A DNA stretch of 14,916 bases from Clostridia bacterium (GTDB lineage: Bacteria; Bacillota_A; Clostridia; UBA1212; UBA1255), in assembly GCA_017522515.1 (NCBI GenBank), contig JAFWZH010000008.1, positions 1-14,916 of the forward strand, given 5' to 3'. The notes under the pieces were generated by a model. The model was not told the DNA's origin, did not search any database, and saw only the letters and a program-made list of their open reading frames with translations. Shown here one piece after another: positions 1-6,806 of the stretch. The stretch's first letter is position 1, and each line of letters begins with the position of its first letter. The position numbers and the translations under genes are program-made.

Positions 1-3000
1 CATCATCAGCTTTTCATCAAGACCGGGGAACCATACGTCCTTGTTTCCGTCAGAATCGGTAATAGTTACCATTGTATCGCCGTCAACTCCTGAGTTGTTG
101 CAGAAAAGCAATACAGGCTCGCCGCTTTCACTTCTGTAGATGACATTTTCATATGAACCGTTGCCGTTTTCATCACGTACAATACGATTTATTGCAACTG
201 TTGAATTTTCATCAAATGGAACAATGCAGTAAAGCTCGCCCATAGGTGTTCCCGCAATCTGTGCTGACGGAATATTCTTTACAAAGCTGTAATTTTCGCA
301 GAAAACAGGGCTGTTTTCCTTTATCCATGCGATAGCGTCAACCTCATTCATATCGTCGGTGCAGCCTATATAAGCAGCTGCAAAAAGCTGAATTTCGGAC
401 TCTTTCTTTTCTCTGAGAGCTTTAAGCTGTTCTTCAGCGTTTGCATTTGCAAGATACTCCTCAATTGTGCCTGTACCGCCTGTGGAAGTATGTGCATAGT
501 AGGCAAGAATAAGGGAAGCGTCAATAGAATCACATTTACCGTCGTTGTTTATATCGGCAGCTTTAGTCTGTTCAGCGGAGAATGCGGAATCGCCGCCTGT
601 TGCAATTGCTGAGTAGTTTGAAAGAATAAGGGTAGCGTCGCTGGAGTTTATTAAGCCGTCAGCGTTTATATCGCCTAATGAAACAGGAGGCTTTTCGGGA
701 GTTTCTGCGGATTTTGTAGGAATTAAAGTAAATGTTTCAGATTCTCCATTTCCGCAGTTGTATGTATATGTTACTTCCTTTGTAACATCTTTAATTGTGA
801 GAATAGTTCCCTCAACTGTGCCATTTGTCCAGTCAGAAGTCTTTGTAACATCAAAGCCATTCGGGAGAGTTGAAAGGTCAAATTTGCTGTCGGTGACAGT
901 TATTTCATAGTCGTTGTAACCGCCCAAAATTTCAGTTAATGCTGTGTTTTTGCTTAAATCAAGAGAAGTAAAATTATTACCAGAACAACTCAACTTTGTT
1001 AATGCTGTATTTTTGCTCAAATCAAGAGTGGTGAGTTGATTAGAATAACATCTTAACTCTGTTAAAGCGGTACAGATGCTTATATCAAGGGAAGTGAGTA
1101 GATTATTGCCGAAATCCAAAAATTTCAACGCAGAATTGCTGCTTAAATCAAGGGAAGTGAGCTTATTCAGATAACAAGACAACAATTTCAAATCAGACGT
1201 TCCGCTTACATCGAGTGAAGTGAGCTGATTGTGATAACAAACCAAATATGTCAATTTAGGATTGCTGCTTAAATCAAGTGAAGTAAGTTGATTGCTATTA
1301 CATTCAAAACGTGTCAACGCAGGACAGCTGCTTACATCAATGATCTCGAGCTGATTGTCATTGCAACGGAGGTCTTTTAATTCTATATTATTGCTTACAT
1401 TAATGCTTGTGAGCTGATTGTTAGTGCAATAAAGTTGCTCTAATGCTGTGTTGTTGCTTACATCAAGTGAAGTGAGCTGATTAGAACTACATTGCAAGTG
1501 TTCTAATGCTGTATTGTTGCTTAAATCAATGGAAGTAAGCTGATTATTATCGAAATACAGCCATTCTAATGCTGTGTTGTTGCTTACATCAAGTGAAGTG
1601 AGCTTATTATCATTAAGATATAATTCAGTTAATGCTGTGTTGTTGCTTACATCAAGTGAAGTAAGCTCATTATAGTCACAAACCAATATTTTCAAAGCCG
1701 TATTTTCACTTACATCAAGAGTGGTCAGATTATTATCATAACACCACAGACTGGAAAGATTTTTAAAATACTGTATTCCCGTTAAGTCATAAAGGTTCGA
1801 TTCATCAAGAGAGATATTTGTAACATTCATAACTTCATCATAAGAAAGTGTCCAGTCGTTGTTTTCATCGAATTTTTCTGCAACATATTGGCGGAAAACA
1901 TCATCGGGGAAATTTGCCTCATTGATTTCTACGCTTGTGATTGCTGTTGCATTATCAGATTCAACTACTGTTACTTCAAATGAATCAACAGCATCATACC
2001 ATTTTACATAGATAGTATAAGTACCCGGTTTTGTGTTGTCGAATTCAGAAGCGTCAACTGTTACAAAAGAACTGCAATTAGCCAAGGAGATATAAGGGAT
2101 ATCAGCGTGAAAATCTTCGCCGCCGCCGTATCCGTGAACGCAAATAGTGCTGTAGTCAAGTTCTTCGCCGATTTCGTAAATTGTATCTGCTTCGTCATAA
2201 GGATAAACGCTCAGACTATAGGAATAACTGGGTGGGGCAAATGTAGTTGTAGTAGTTACTGTAGTTGTTGCAGTTGTAGTTGTTTCGGGAGCGGCAGTTG
2301 TGGTAGTAGTTGTAGCTGTTGTGGTTGCAGTTGTAGTTTCAACAGGTGTTTCTTCAATCTGTGGAATTAAAGTAAATGTTAAAGTTTGCTTTTTTCCGCA
2401 GTCATATTTGTATGTTATTTCTTTTGTAATATCCTCAACTGTGAGAATATTTCCCTTAACTGTAGCGTTTGTCCAGTCGGACGCTTTTGAAACATCAAAG
2501 CCTGTGGGGAGAGTTGAAAGGTCGAATGTGTTGTTGGTGAGGGCGATTTTATATTTGTTAAAAATACATCCGTTAGGACTGGACAATAAAGGATTATTGC
2601 TTAAATCAATGCTTGTTAGAAAATTAGTGTTACAGTCAAAATATTCTAAAGCAGCATTATTACTTACATCAAGGGTTGTAAGTTGATTGGTATCGCAGTC
2701 AAAATATTTTAATGCTGTATTGTTGCTTACATCAAGTGAAGTGAGCTGATTTTTTTCACACGAAAGATATTCAAGCTTTGTATTGTTGCTTACGTCAAGG
2801 GTTTTAAGTTGATTGCAATCACAGTACAAATCTACCAATTCGGTATTGTTGCTTACGTCAAGAGTTTCGAGATTGCTGTGTGAACAATACAACTTTTTTA
2901 ATGAAGTATTATTGCTTATATTAAGGGAAGTAAGCTCTGTGTATTCACAAAACAGGGTAGTTAATGCTGTGTTATTACTAATATCAAGGTTTTTTAGGTT

Positions 3001-3336
3001 ATTATTATTACAATCAAGTATTTTAAGGTTTATAAGATTATCAATACCTGTCAAATCAGAGATTCCGCTATTAATAACAGAGATGTATGTTGCTTTTGCA
3101 ATTTCCTCCGCAGAAAGCACACCGTCACCGTCTTTATCAAAATTATTGGTAACATACTTTCTGAAAATAGCGTCAGGGAAGTTAGTTTCGTTGATTTCAA
3201 CGCTTTCCGCAGCAACCTCTGCCGCATTAGCTGTAAAGCCGCCGATTGACTTTGTGCTTTCGGGCATATATCCCATATTTCCTGCACAAATCAGCAGAGC
3301 CGCAGTCATAGCTGCAAATCTTTTAATTTTGGACAT
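1..3336 (-). CDS. Secreted LRR/Ig-like protein with type I dockerin (gene A; 3' end outside window)
   Basis: This is an open frame from the start at 3336 to the window edge (1112 residues, no stop), so the C terminus is missing. The start ATG lies 8 nt after GGAGG; an ATG five codons upstream overlaps that ribosome site. Order by residue: signal peptide 1-39 (cleavage near TANA/AE); EF-hand N-cap from 46 (DKDGDGVLSAEE); 7 leucine-rich repeats of 21 residues; C-cap about 269-328 (FDLSTLPTGFDV); Thr/Ala linker about 330-365; Ig-like Big_3-type domain about 361-463; second N-cap from 469 (DENNDWTLSYDE); 13 more repeats; second C-cap about 815-875; type I dockerin about 887-955; then about 155 residues I do not recognise. 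The dockerin has two calcium-binding F-hand repeats, D889-x-N891-x-D893-G and D928-x-N930-x-D932-G, with conserved D900 and D939. In cellulosome bacteria a dockerin binds a cohesin on a scaffoldin, so I infer that A is displayed on a cellulosome or wall scaffold. The LRR ligand is unknown. The modular reading is firm; the function is inferred. Confidence 0.9.
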   Translation of the reverse strand, partial: MSKIKRFAAMTAALLICAGNMGYMPESTKSIGGFTANAAEVAAESVEINETNFPDAIFRKYVTNNFDKDGDGVLSAEEIAKATYISVINSGISDLTGIDNLINLKILDCNNNNLKNLDISNNTALTTLFCEYTELTSLNISNNTSLKKLYCSHSNLETLDVSNNTELVDLYCDCNQLKTLDVSNNTKLEYLSCEKNQLTSLDVSNNTALKYFDCDTNQLTTLDVSNNAALEYFDCNTNFLTSIDLSNNPLLSSPNGCIFNKYKIALTNNTFDLSTLPTGFDVSKASDWTNATVKGNILTVEDITKEITYKYDCGKKQTLTFTLIPQIEETPVETTTATTTATTTTTTAAPETTTTATTTVTTTTTFAPPSYSYSLSVYPYDEADTIYEIGEELDYSTICVHGYGGGEDFHADIPYISLANCSSFVTVDASEFDNTKPGTYTIYVKWYDAVDSFEVTVVESDNATAITSVEINEANFPDDVFRQYVAEKFDENNDWTLSYDEVMNVTNISLDESNLYDLTGIQYFKNLSSLWCYDNNLTTLDVSENTALKILVCDYNELTSLDVSNNTALTELYLNDNKLTSLDVSNNTALEWLYFDNNQLTSIDLSNNTALEHLQCSSNQLTSLDVSNNTALEQLYCTNNQLTSINVSNNIELKDLRCNDNQLEIIDVSSCPALTRFECNSNQLTSLDLSSNPKLTYLVCYHNQLTSLDVSGTSDLKLLSCYLNKLTSLDLSSNSALKFLDFGNNLLTSLDISICTALTELRCYSNQLTTLDLSKNTALTKLSCSGNNFTSLDLSKNTALTEILGGYNDYEITVTDSKFDLSTLPNGFDVTKTSDWTNGTVEGTILTIKDVTKEVTYTYNCGNGESETFTLIPTKSAETPEKPPVSLGDINADGLINSSDATLILSNYSAIATGGDSAFSAEQTKAADINNDGKCDSIDASLILAYYAHTSTGGTGTIEEYLANANAEEQLKALREKKESEIQLFAAAYIGCTDDMNEVDAIAWIKENSPVFCENYSFVKNIPSAQIAGTPMGELYCIVPFDENSTVAINRIVRDENGNGSYENVIYRSESGEPVLLFCNNSGVDGDTMVTITDSDGNKDVWFPGLDEKLMM
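1949..2254 (-). repeat. Ig-like domain DNA repeat, copy in gene A
   Basis: These 306 bp match 11465-11770 in gene D without indels and with about a dozen mismatches by eye, far closer than the rest of the two genes. It encodes the Big_3-type domain. Confidence 0.85.
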
Positions 3337-3344
3337 TTGTAATT

Positions 3345-3349
3345 CCTCC
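3345..3349 (-). promoter_or_regulatory. Ribosome binding site of gene A (decides the start)
   Basis: GGAGG sits 8 nt before ATG at 3336. It overlaps the upstream in-frame ATG (3351-3349), which therefore cannot use it. This supports the MSKIKR start over MEELQ. Confidence 0.85.
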
Positions 3350-3364
3350 ATTTCGTTTTGAGAG

Positions 3365-3386
3365 TTTATCGTAGTAATACGATAAA
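3365..3386. promoter_or_regulatory. Perfect 22-bp palindrome at the transcription start of gene A, operator-like
   Basis: The arms are TTTATCGTA and TACGATAAA, separated by 4 nt and with no mismatch. The site begins 3 nt downstream of the -10 box, so it covers the expected transcription start. That position suits a repressor operator; alternatively it forms a 9-bp stem at the 5' end of the mRNA that protects it. The same element lies in front of gene B and is absent from C and D. Confidence 0.6.
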
Positions 3387-3389
3387 TAC

Positions 3390-3418
3390 ATTATATCATA
3401 TAATAAAATTAAATGCAA
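3390..3418 (-). promoter_or_regulatory. Sigma-A-type promoter of gene A
   Basis: The -35 box is TTGCAT (3418-3413), the spacer is 17 bp, and the -10 box is TATAAT (3395-3390) preceded by TGA, an extended -10. It is nearly ideal for a vegetative promoter and gives a 5' UTR of about 45-50 nt. Confidence 0.85.
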
Positions 3419-3440
3419 GTATATTGAATAAAGTATAAAA

Positions 3441-3470
3441 AATTCCCCGTAGTTTTCACCACGGGGAATT
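3441..3470 (-). terminator. Intrinsic terminator of gene B
   Basis: A 10-bp perfect stem (AATTCCCCGT / ACGGGGAATT) closes a 10-nt loop and is followed on the minus strand by a run of T. It lies 7 nt beyond the stop of gene B. It separates B from A, whose promoter follows at once. The same hairpin sequence recurs after C and D. Confidence 0.9.
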
Positions 3471-3477
3471 AGGTTAA

Positions 3478-6400
3478 TTATTCTTCTTCATCTTCTTTTT
3501 TGCTCTTTTTAACAGCATACATACCTAAAAGTACCAATGCACCTGCGGAAACAGGAATACAATTGTAGAGCTTTGAGAAACCTGTCTGTGGGAGGTCTTC
3601 TTCGGGAGTTGTAGTTGCGGGTGTAGTAGTTACTGTAGTTGTTGCAGTTGTAGTTGTTTCGGGAGCAGCAGTTGTGGTAGTAGTTTCAGCAGGTGTTTCT
3701 TCAATCTGTGGAATTAAAGTGAATTTTTCTGCTGTTTTATTTCCGCAGTCATATTTGTATGTAATTGACTTTGAAGTGTCCTCAACTGTGAGAATATTTC
3801 CCTTAACTGTAGCATTTGTCCAGTCGGACGCTTTTGAAACATCAAAGCCTGCTGGGAGCGTTGAAAGGTCGAATGTTTTGCCAGTGAGGGCGATTTCATA
3901 TTCGTTGCTATAAGTATACAAATCAGTTAATGCTGTATTATTGCTTACATCAAGAGAAGTGAGCTGATTACCAGAACAATTTAAGAAATCTAATGCTGTG
4001 TTGTTGCTTACATCAAGAGAAGTGAGCTGATTATTATGACAACCTAAGTTGGTTAATGCCGTGTTTTTGCTTACATCAAGTGAAGTGAGCTGATTGCCAT
4101 AACAAGTAAAAAAACTCAATTTAGGATTGTTGCTTACATCAAGTGAAGTGAGCTGATTATCATAACAATATAAGTAAGCTAATGCCGTATTGTTGCTTAA
4201 ATCAAGTGAAGTGAGTTGATTATTAGAACAAGATAAGTAAGCTAATGCCGTATTGTTGCTTAAATCAAGTGAAGTGAGCTGATTCTCACTACAATATAAT
4301 TCAGTTAATGCCGTGTTTTTGCTTACATCAAGTGAAGTGAGCTTATTTTTACCACAATCTAAGCGAGTTAATGCCGTGAAGTTGCTTATATCAATTGTAG
4401 TGAGTTTATTACCGGAACAATCCAAATCTTCAAGATTTTTAAAGTAATGTATTCCTGTCAGTTCACGAATACCGCCAACCGAAATATCCAATTTAGTTAC
4501 ATCTGCTATTTCTTCGGCAGAAAGTATATTGTCCGTATCGGTGTCAATGTACTTTGTAATGTAGTAACGGAGCAGATAGTCGGGGAAGTTAGTTTCGTTG
4601 ATTTCTACATTTGTGATTTCTTCTTCTGCCGTAGTTGTTGTGGTTGTTGTAGTTATTTCGGGAGCAGTAGTAGTTGCAGTAGTTGTAGTTTCGGCAGGTG
4701 TTTCATCAATAGCCACAAACCTGATGTTGTATTTTTCAGCGTATGCCTGTGCTGTTGAGTTTTTGTAGCCGTAGATTTTTCCTGTAAAATAGTCAAAAAG
4801 ACTAAAATAGTATCCATCACAAATTGTTTCAGCCGCATCATATATTTCACAGTCAGGATTTTTAATTGTGATTTTGTTTAAGCTGTCACAGCTATTGAAT
4901 GCCTCCTTACCAATACTTGTAACGCTTTCGGGAATTGTAATTTCAGTTAAGTCATAACAGCGTTCGAATGCTTCCTCGTTGATAGTTTTAACGCTGTCGG
5001 GAATTACAACATCACCCTTACAGGCTGTGCCGTCAATCAATATTCCGTTGACAATAACAAAAAGATTTTTTTCCTGCTGTGTTGTAAACCATTTTGAACC
5101 TGAGAAAGCACGGGGGCTGATGTCTGTAACACTTTCGGGAATTGTGATTGAGGCAAGAGAATCACAAAAGTTAAATGCCCCATAATCAATACTTGTAACG
5201 CTTTCGGGAATCGTGATTGAAGTTAGAGAATGACAGTATCGAAATGCAAAACTACCGATATTTGTAATACCGTCTTCAATTATAATAGTTTCAATTTCCT
5301 GTTTATTAAACCAAGGTGATTCGTCAGAGGACCAATTTGACATTTTGCCTTCACCGCTGATTGTGAGAGTTCCATTGCCGTCATATGTCCATGTCACATT
5401 GCTGCCCTGTGCTCCACAAGTTCCGTAAGTTTCGATAGGAGTGGGAATTGGTTTTGCTGTGGTTTGGGTTGCAGCAGGAGTATATGTTGTCGATGTTGTA
5501 GTATTTGTAGTAGAATCGGATTCGATATTAGTCGTAGTTGTGGTAGTAGTTATTGTTTCGGGAGTTGTGGTTGTTGTTGTTTTGGGAGCAGTAGTAGTTG
5601 TAGTAGTTGCTTCGGAAGTTGCGGAAGAATTCACAAATGTTATGGGATAAAATACGAATTGTGATGTTTCATTATTTCCGCAGTCATAAATATAGTAGAC
5701 TGCTCCTTCTGTATCCGAAACAGTAAGAATATTGCCCTCAACTGTACCATTTTCCCATCCAGAAGCCTTTGAAACATCAAAGCCTGCCGGGAGAGTTGAA
5801 AGGTCAAATTTGTTATCTACAACTGTGATAGGGTAGTCGTTTCTATCAACATAAAGAAATCTTATTTTATCATTATTACTAAGATCAAGTGATGTAAGAT
5901 TATTTTCTGAGTAATGCAGAACTGTTAATTCGGTATTATTACTTAGGTCAAGTGTTGTCAGATGATTATAACCACAATGCAGGTCGTCTAACAGAGGGTT
6001 ATTACTTACATCAAGAGCCGTGAGTTCATTATTGCTGCAATCTATATTTCTCAAATCAGGATTATAGCTAACATCAAGCTGAGTAATTTTGTTTTCATAA
6101 CAGTACAAATTCTTTAATTTTGTGTTTTTAGTCACATCAAGAGCAGTAAGATCATTATAGCAGCAATTAAGGGTTGTTAATTTAACATTTGCACTTACAT
6201 CAAGGCTGGTAAGATCATTCGATTTACAATTTAGTTCTATTAATTCTGTATTTTTGCTCAAATCAATTTCTGCTATATTATTGTTTTCAAAATAAAGTTG
6301 CTTTAGTGAAGTGAAAAATTCAACGCCTTTTAAATCTGAAACCTTTTCTTTATTACCCGGCGTACAACAAAGTTCGTGATTTCCAAAATCAATTGTTATT

Positions 6401-6645
6401 ACTTTGTCAATTTCCTCGTCAGAAAGCACCATATCTTCGTTTGTGTCGAAATGATTTGTCACATACTTTCTGAAAATAGCGTCAGGGAAGTTAGTTTCGT
6501 TGATTTCTACGCTTGTGATTTCTTCTTCTGCCGCATTAGCTGTAAAGCCGCCGATTGACTTTGTGCTTTCGGGCATATATCCCATATTTCCTGCACAAAT
6601 CAGCAGAGCCGCAGTTATAGCTGCAAATCTTTTCATTTTGGACAT
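3478..6645 (-). CDS. LPQTG-anchored protein with two LRR modules flanking a BspA-like LRR_5 domain (gene B)
   Basis: The protein has 1055 residues from the ATG at 6645, chosen because GGAGG lies 8 nt before it and overlaps the alternative ATG at 6660. Order: signal peptide 1-39, almost identical to that of A; EF-hand N-cap (DTNEDMVLSDEE); 7 leucine-rich repeats of 21 residues; C-cap about 270-340; Thr-rich linker about 345-403; BspA-like region about 407-647, opening with YGTCG and a WTYDGNGTLTISG cap and holding several repeats of the form SLxxITIPESVTSIGxxAFxxC; a second Thr linker; a second N-cap (DTDTDNILSAEE); 8 very regular repeats; C-cap; third Thr stalk; LPQTG at 1018-1022, hydrophobic segment and KKSKKEDEEE tail. 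Class A sortases cleave LPxTG between T and G and join the protein to peptidoglycan. BspA-like LRRs are known from adhesins that bind matrix proteins or other bacteria. I infer a wall-bound adhesin; the partner is unknown. Confidence 0.93.
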   Translation of the reverse strand: MSKMKRFAAITAALLICAGNMGYMPESTKSIGGFTANAAEEEITSVEINETNFPDAIFRKYVTNHFDTNEDMVLSDEEIDKVITIDFGNHELCCTPGNKEKVSDLKGVEFFTSLKQLYFENNNIAEIDLSKNTELIELNCKSNDLTSLDVSANVKLTTLNCCYNDLTALDVTKNTKLKNLYCYENKITQLDVSYNPDLRNIDCSNNELTALDVSNNPLLDDLHCGYNHLTTLDLSNNTELTVLHYSENNLTSLDLSNNDKIRFLYVDRNDYPITVVDNKFDLSTLPAGFDVSKASGWENGTVEGNILTVSDTEGAVYYIYDCGNNETSQFVFYPITFVNSSATSEATTTTTTAPKTTTTTTPETITTTTTTTNIESDSTTNTTTSTTYTPAATQTTAKPIPTPIETYGTCGAQGSNVTWTYDGNGTLTISGEGKMSNWSSDESPWFNKQEIETIIIEDGITNIGSFAFRYCHSLTSITIPESVTSIDYGAFNFCDSLASITIPESVTDISPRAFSGSKWFTTQQEKNLFVIVNGILIDGTACKGDVVIPDSVKTINEEAFERCYDLTEITIPESVTSIGKEAFNSCDSLNKITIKNPDCEIYDAAETICDGYYFSLFDYFTGKIYGYKNSTAQAYAEKYNIRFVAIDETPAETTTTATTTAPEITTTTTTTTAEEEITNVEINETNFPDYLLRYYITKYIDTDTDNILSAEEIADVTKLDISVGGIRELTGIHYFKNLEDLDCSGNKLTTIDISNFTALTRLDCGKNKLTSLDVSKNTALTELYCSENQLTSLDLSNNTALAYLSCSNNQLTSLDLSNNTALAYLYCYDNQLTSLDVSNNPKLSFFTCYGNQLTSLDVSKNTALTNLGCHNNQLTSLDVSNNTALDFLNCSGNQLTSLDVSNNTALTDLYTYSNEYEIALTGKTFDLSTLPAGFDVSKASDWTNATVKGNILTVEDTSKSITYKYDCGNKTAEKFTLIPQIEETPAETTTTTAAPETTTTATTTVTTTPATTTPEEDLPQTGFSKLYNCIPVSAGALVLLGMYAVKKSKKEDEEE

Positions 6646-6653
6646 TTGTAATT

Positions 6654-6658
6654 CCTCC
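6654..6658 (-). promoter_or_regulatory. Ribosome binding site of gene B (decides the start)
   Basis: GGAGG sits 8 nt before the ATG at 6645 and overlaps the upstream in-frame ATG at 6660-6658. It fixes the start at MSKMKRF. Confidence 0.85.
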
Positions 6659-6673
6659 ATTTCGTTTTGAGAG

Positions 6674-6695
6674 TTTATCGTAGTAATACGATAAA
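6674..6695. promoter_or_regulatory. Perfect 22-bp palindrome at the transcription start of gene B
   Basis: This is the same 9-4-9 palindrome (TTTATCGTA, 4 nt, TACGATAAA) as in front of gene A, again 3 nt downstream of the -10 box. The identical placement suggests that A and B answer to the same regulator or carry the same 5' mRNA stem. Confidence 0.6.
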
Positions 6696-6698
6696 TAC

Positions 6699-6727
6699 AT
6701 TATATCATATAATAAAAATAATTGCAA
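6699..6727 (-). promoter_or_regulatory. Sigma-A-type promoter of gene B
   Basis: The -35 box is TTGCAA (6727-6722), the spacer is 17 bp, and TATAAT (6704-6699) has the extended TGA. It differs from the promoter of A at the last base of the -35 box and in the outer part of the spacer. Confidence 0.85.
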
Positions 6728-6749
6728 GTAAATAAATAAAGTATAAGAA

Positions 6750-6779
6750 AACTCCCCGTAGTTTTCACCACGGGGAATT
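6750..6779 (-). terminator. Intrinsic terminator of gene C
   Basis: This is the same hairpin family as after B and D: CCCCGT/ACGGGG core, 10-nt loop, one C-A mismatch in the lower stem, then TTTC on the minus strand. A second small inverted repeat lies between it and the stop codon of C. Confidence 0.85.
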
Positions 6780-6784
6780 CTTGA

Positions 6785-6801
6785 TTAAGGGGTTCCCTTA
6801 A
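6785..6801. repeat. Small inverted repeat just after gene C
   Basis: TTAAGGG and CCCTTAA flank a 3-nt centre, between the stop of C and its terminator. No T run follows, so by itself it is not a convincing terminator. It is missing from the matching places after B and D. Confidence 0.4.
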
Positions 6802-6806
6802 CTTAA

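Noticed and set aside
2107..2686. Val/Ser/Cys-rich open frames on the plus strand across the Thr linkers
   Set aside because: They are antisense shadows of Thr-codon runs and LRR codons in gene A. They have no ribosome site and the same artefacts recur opposite every linker.
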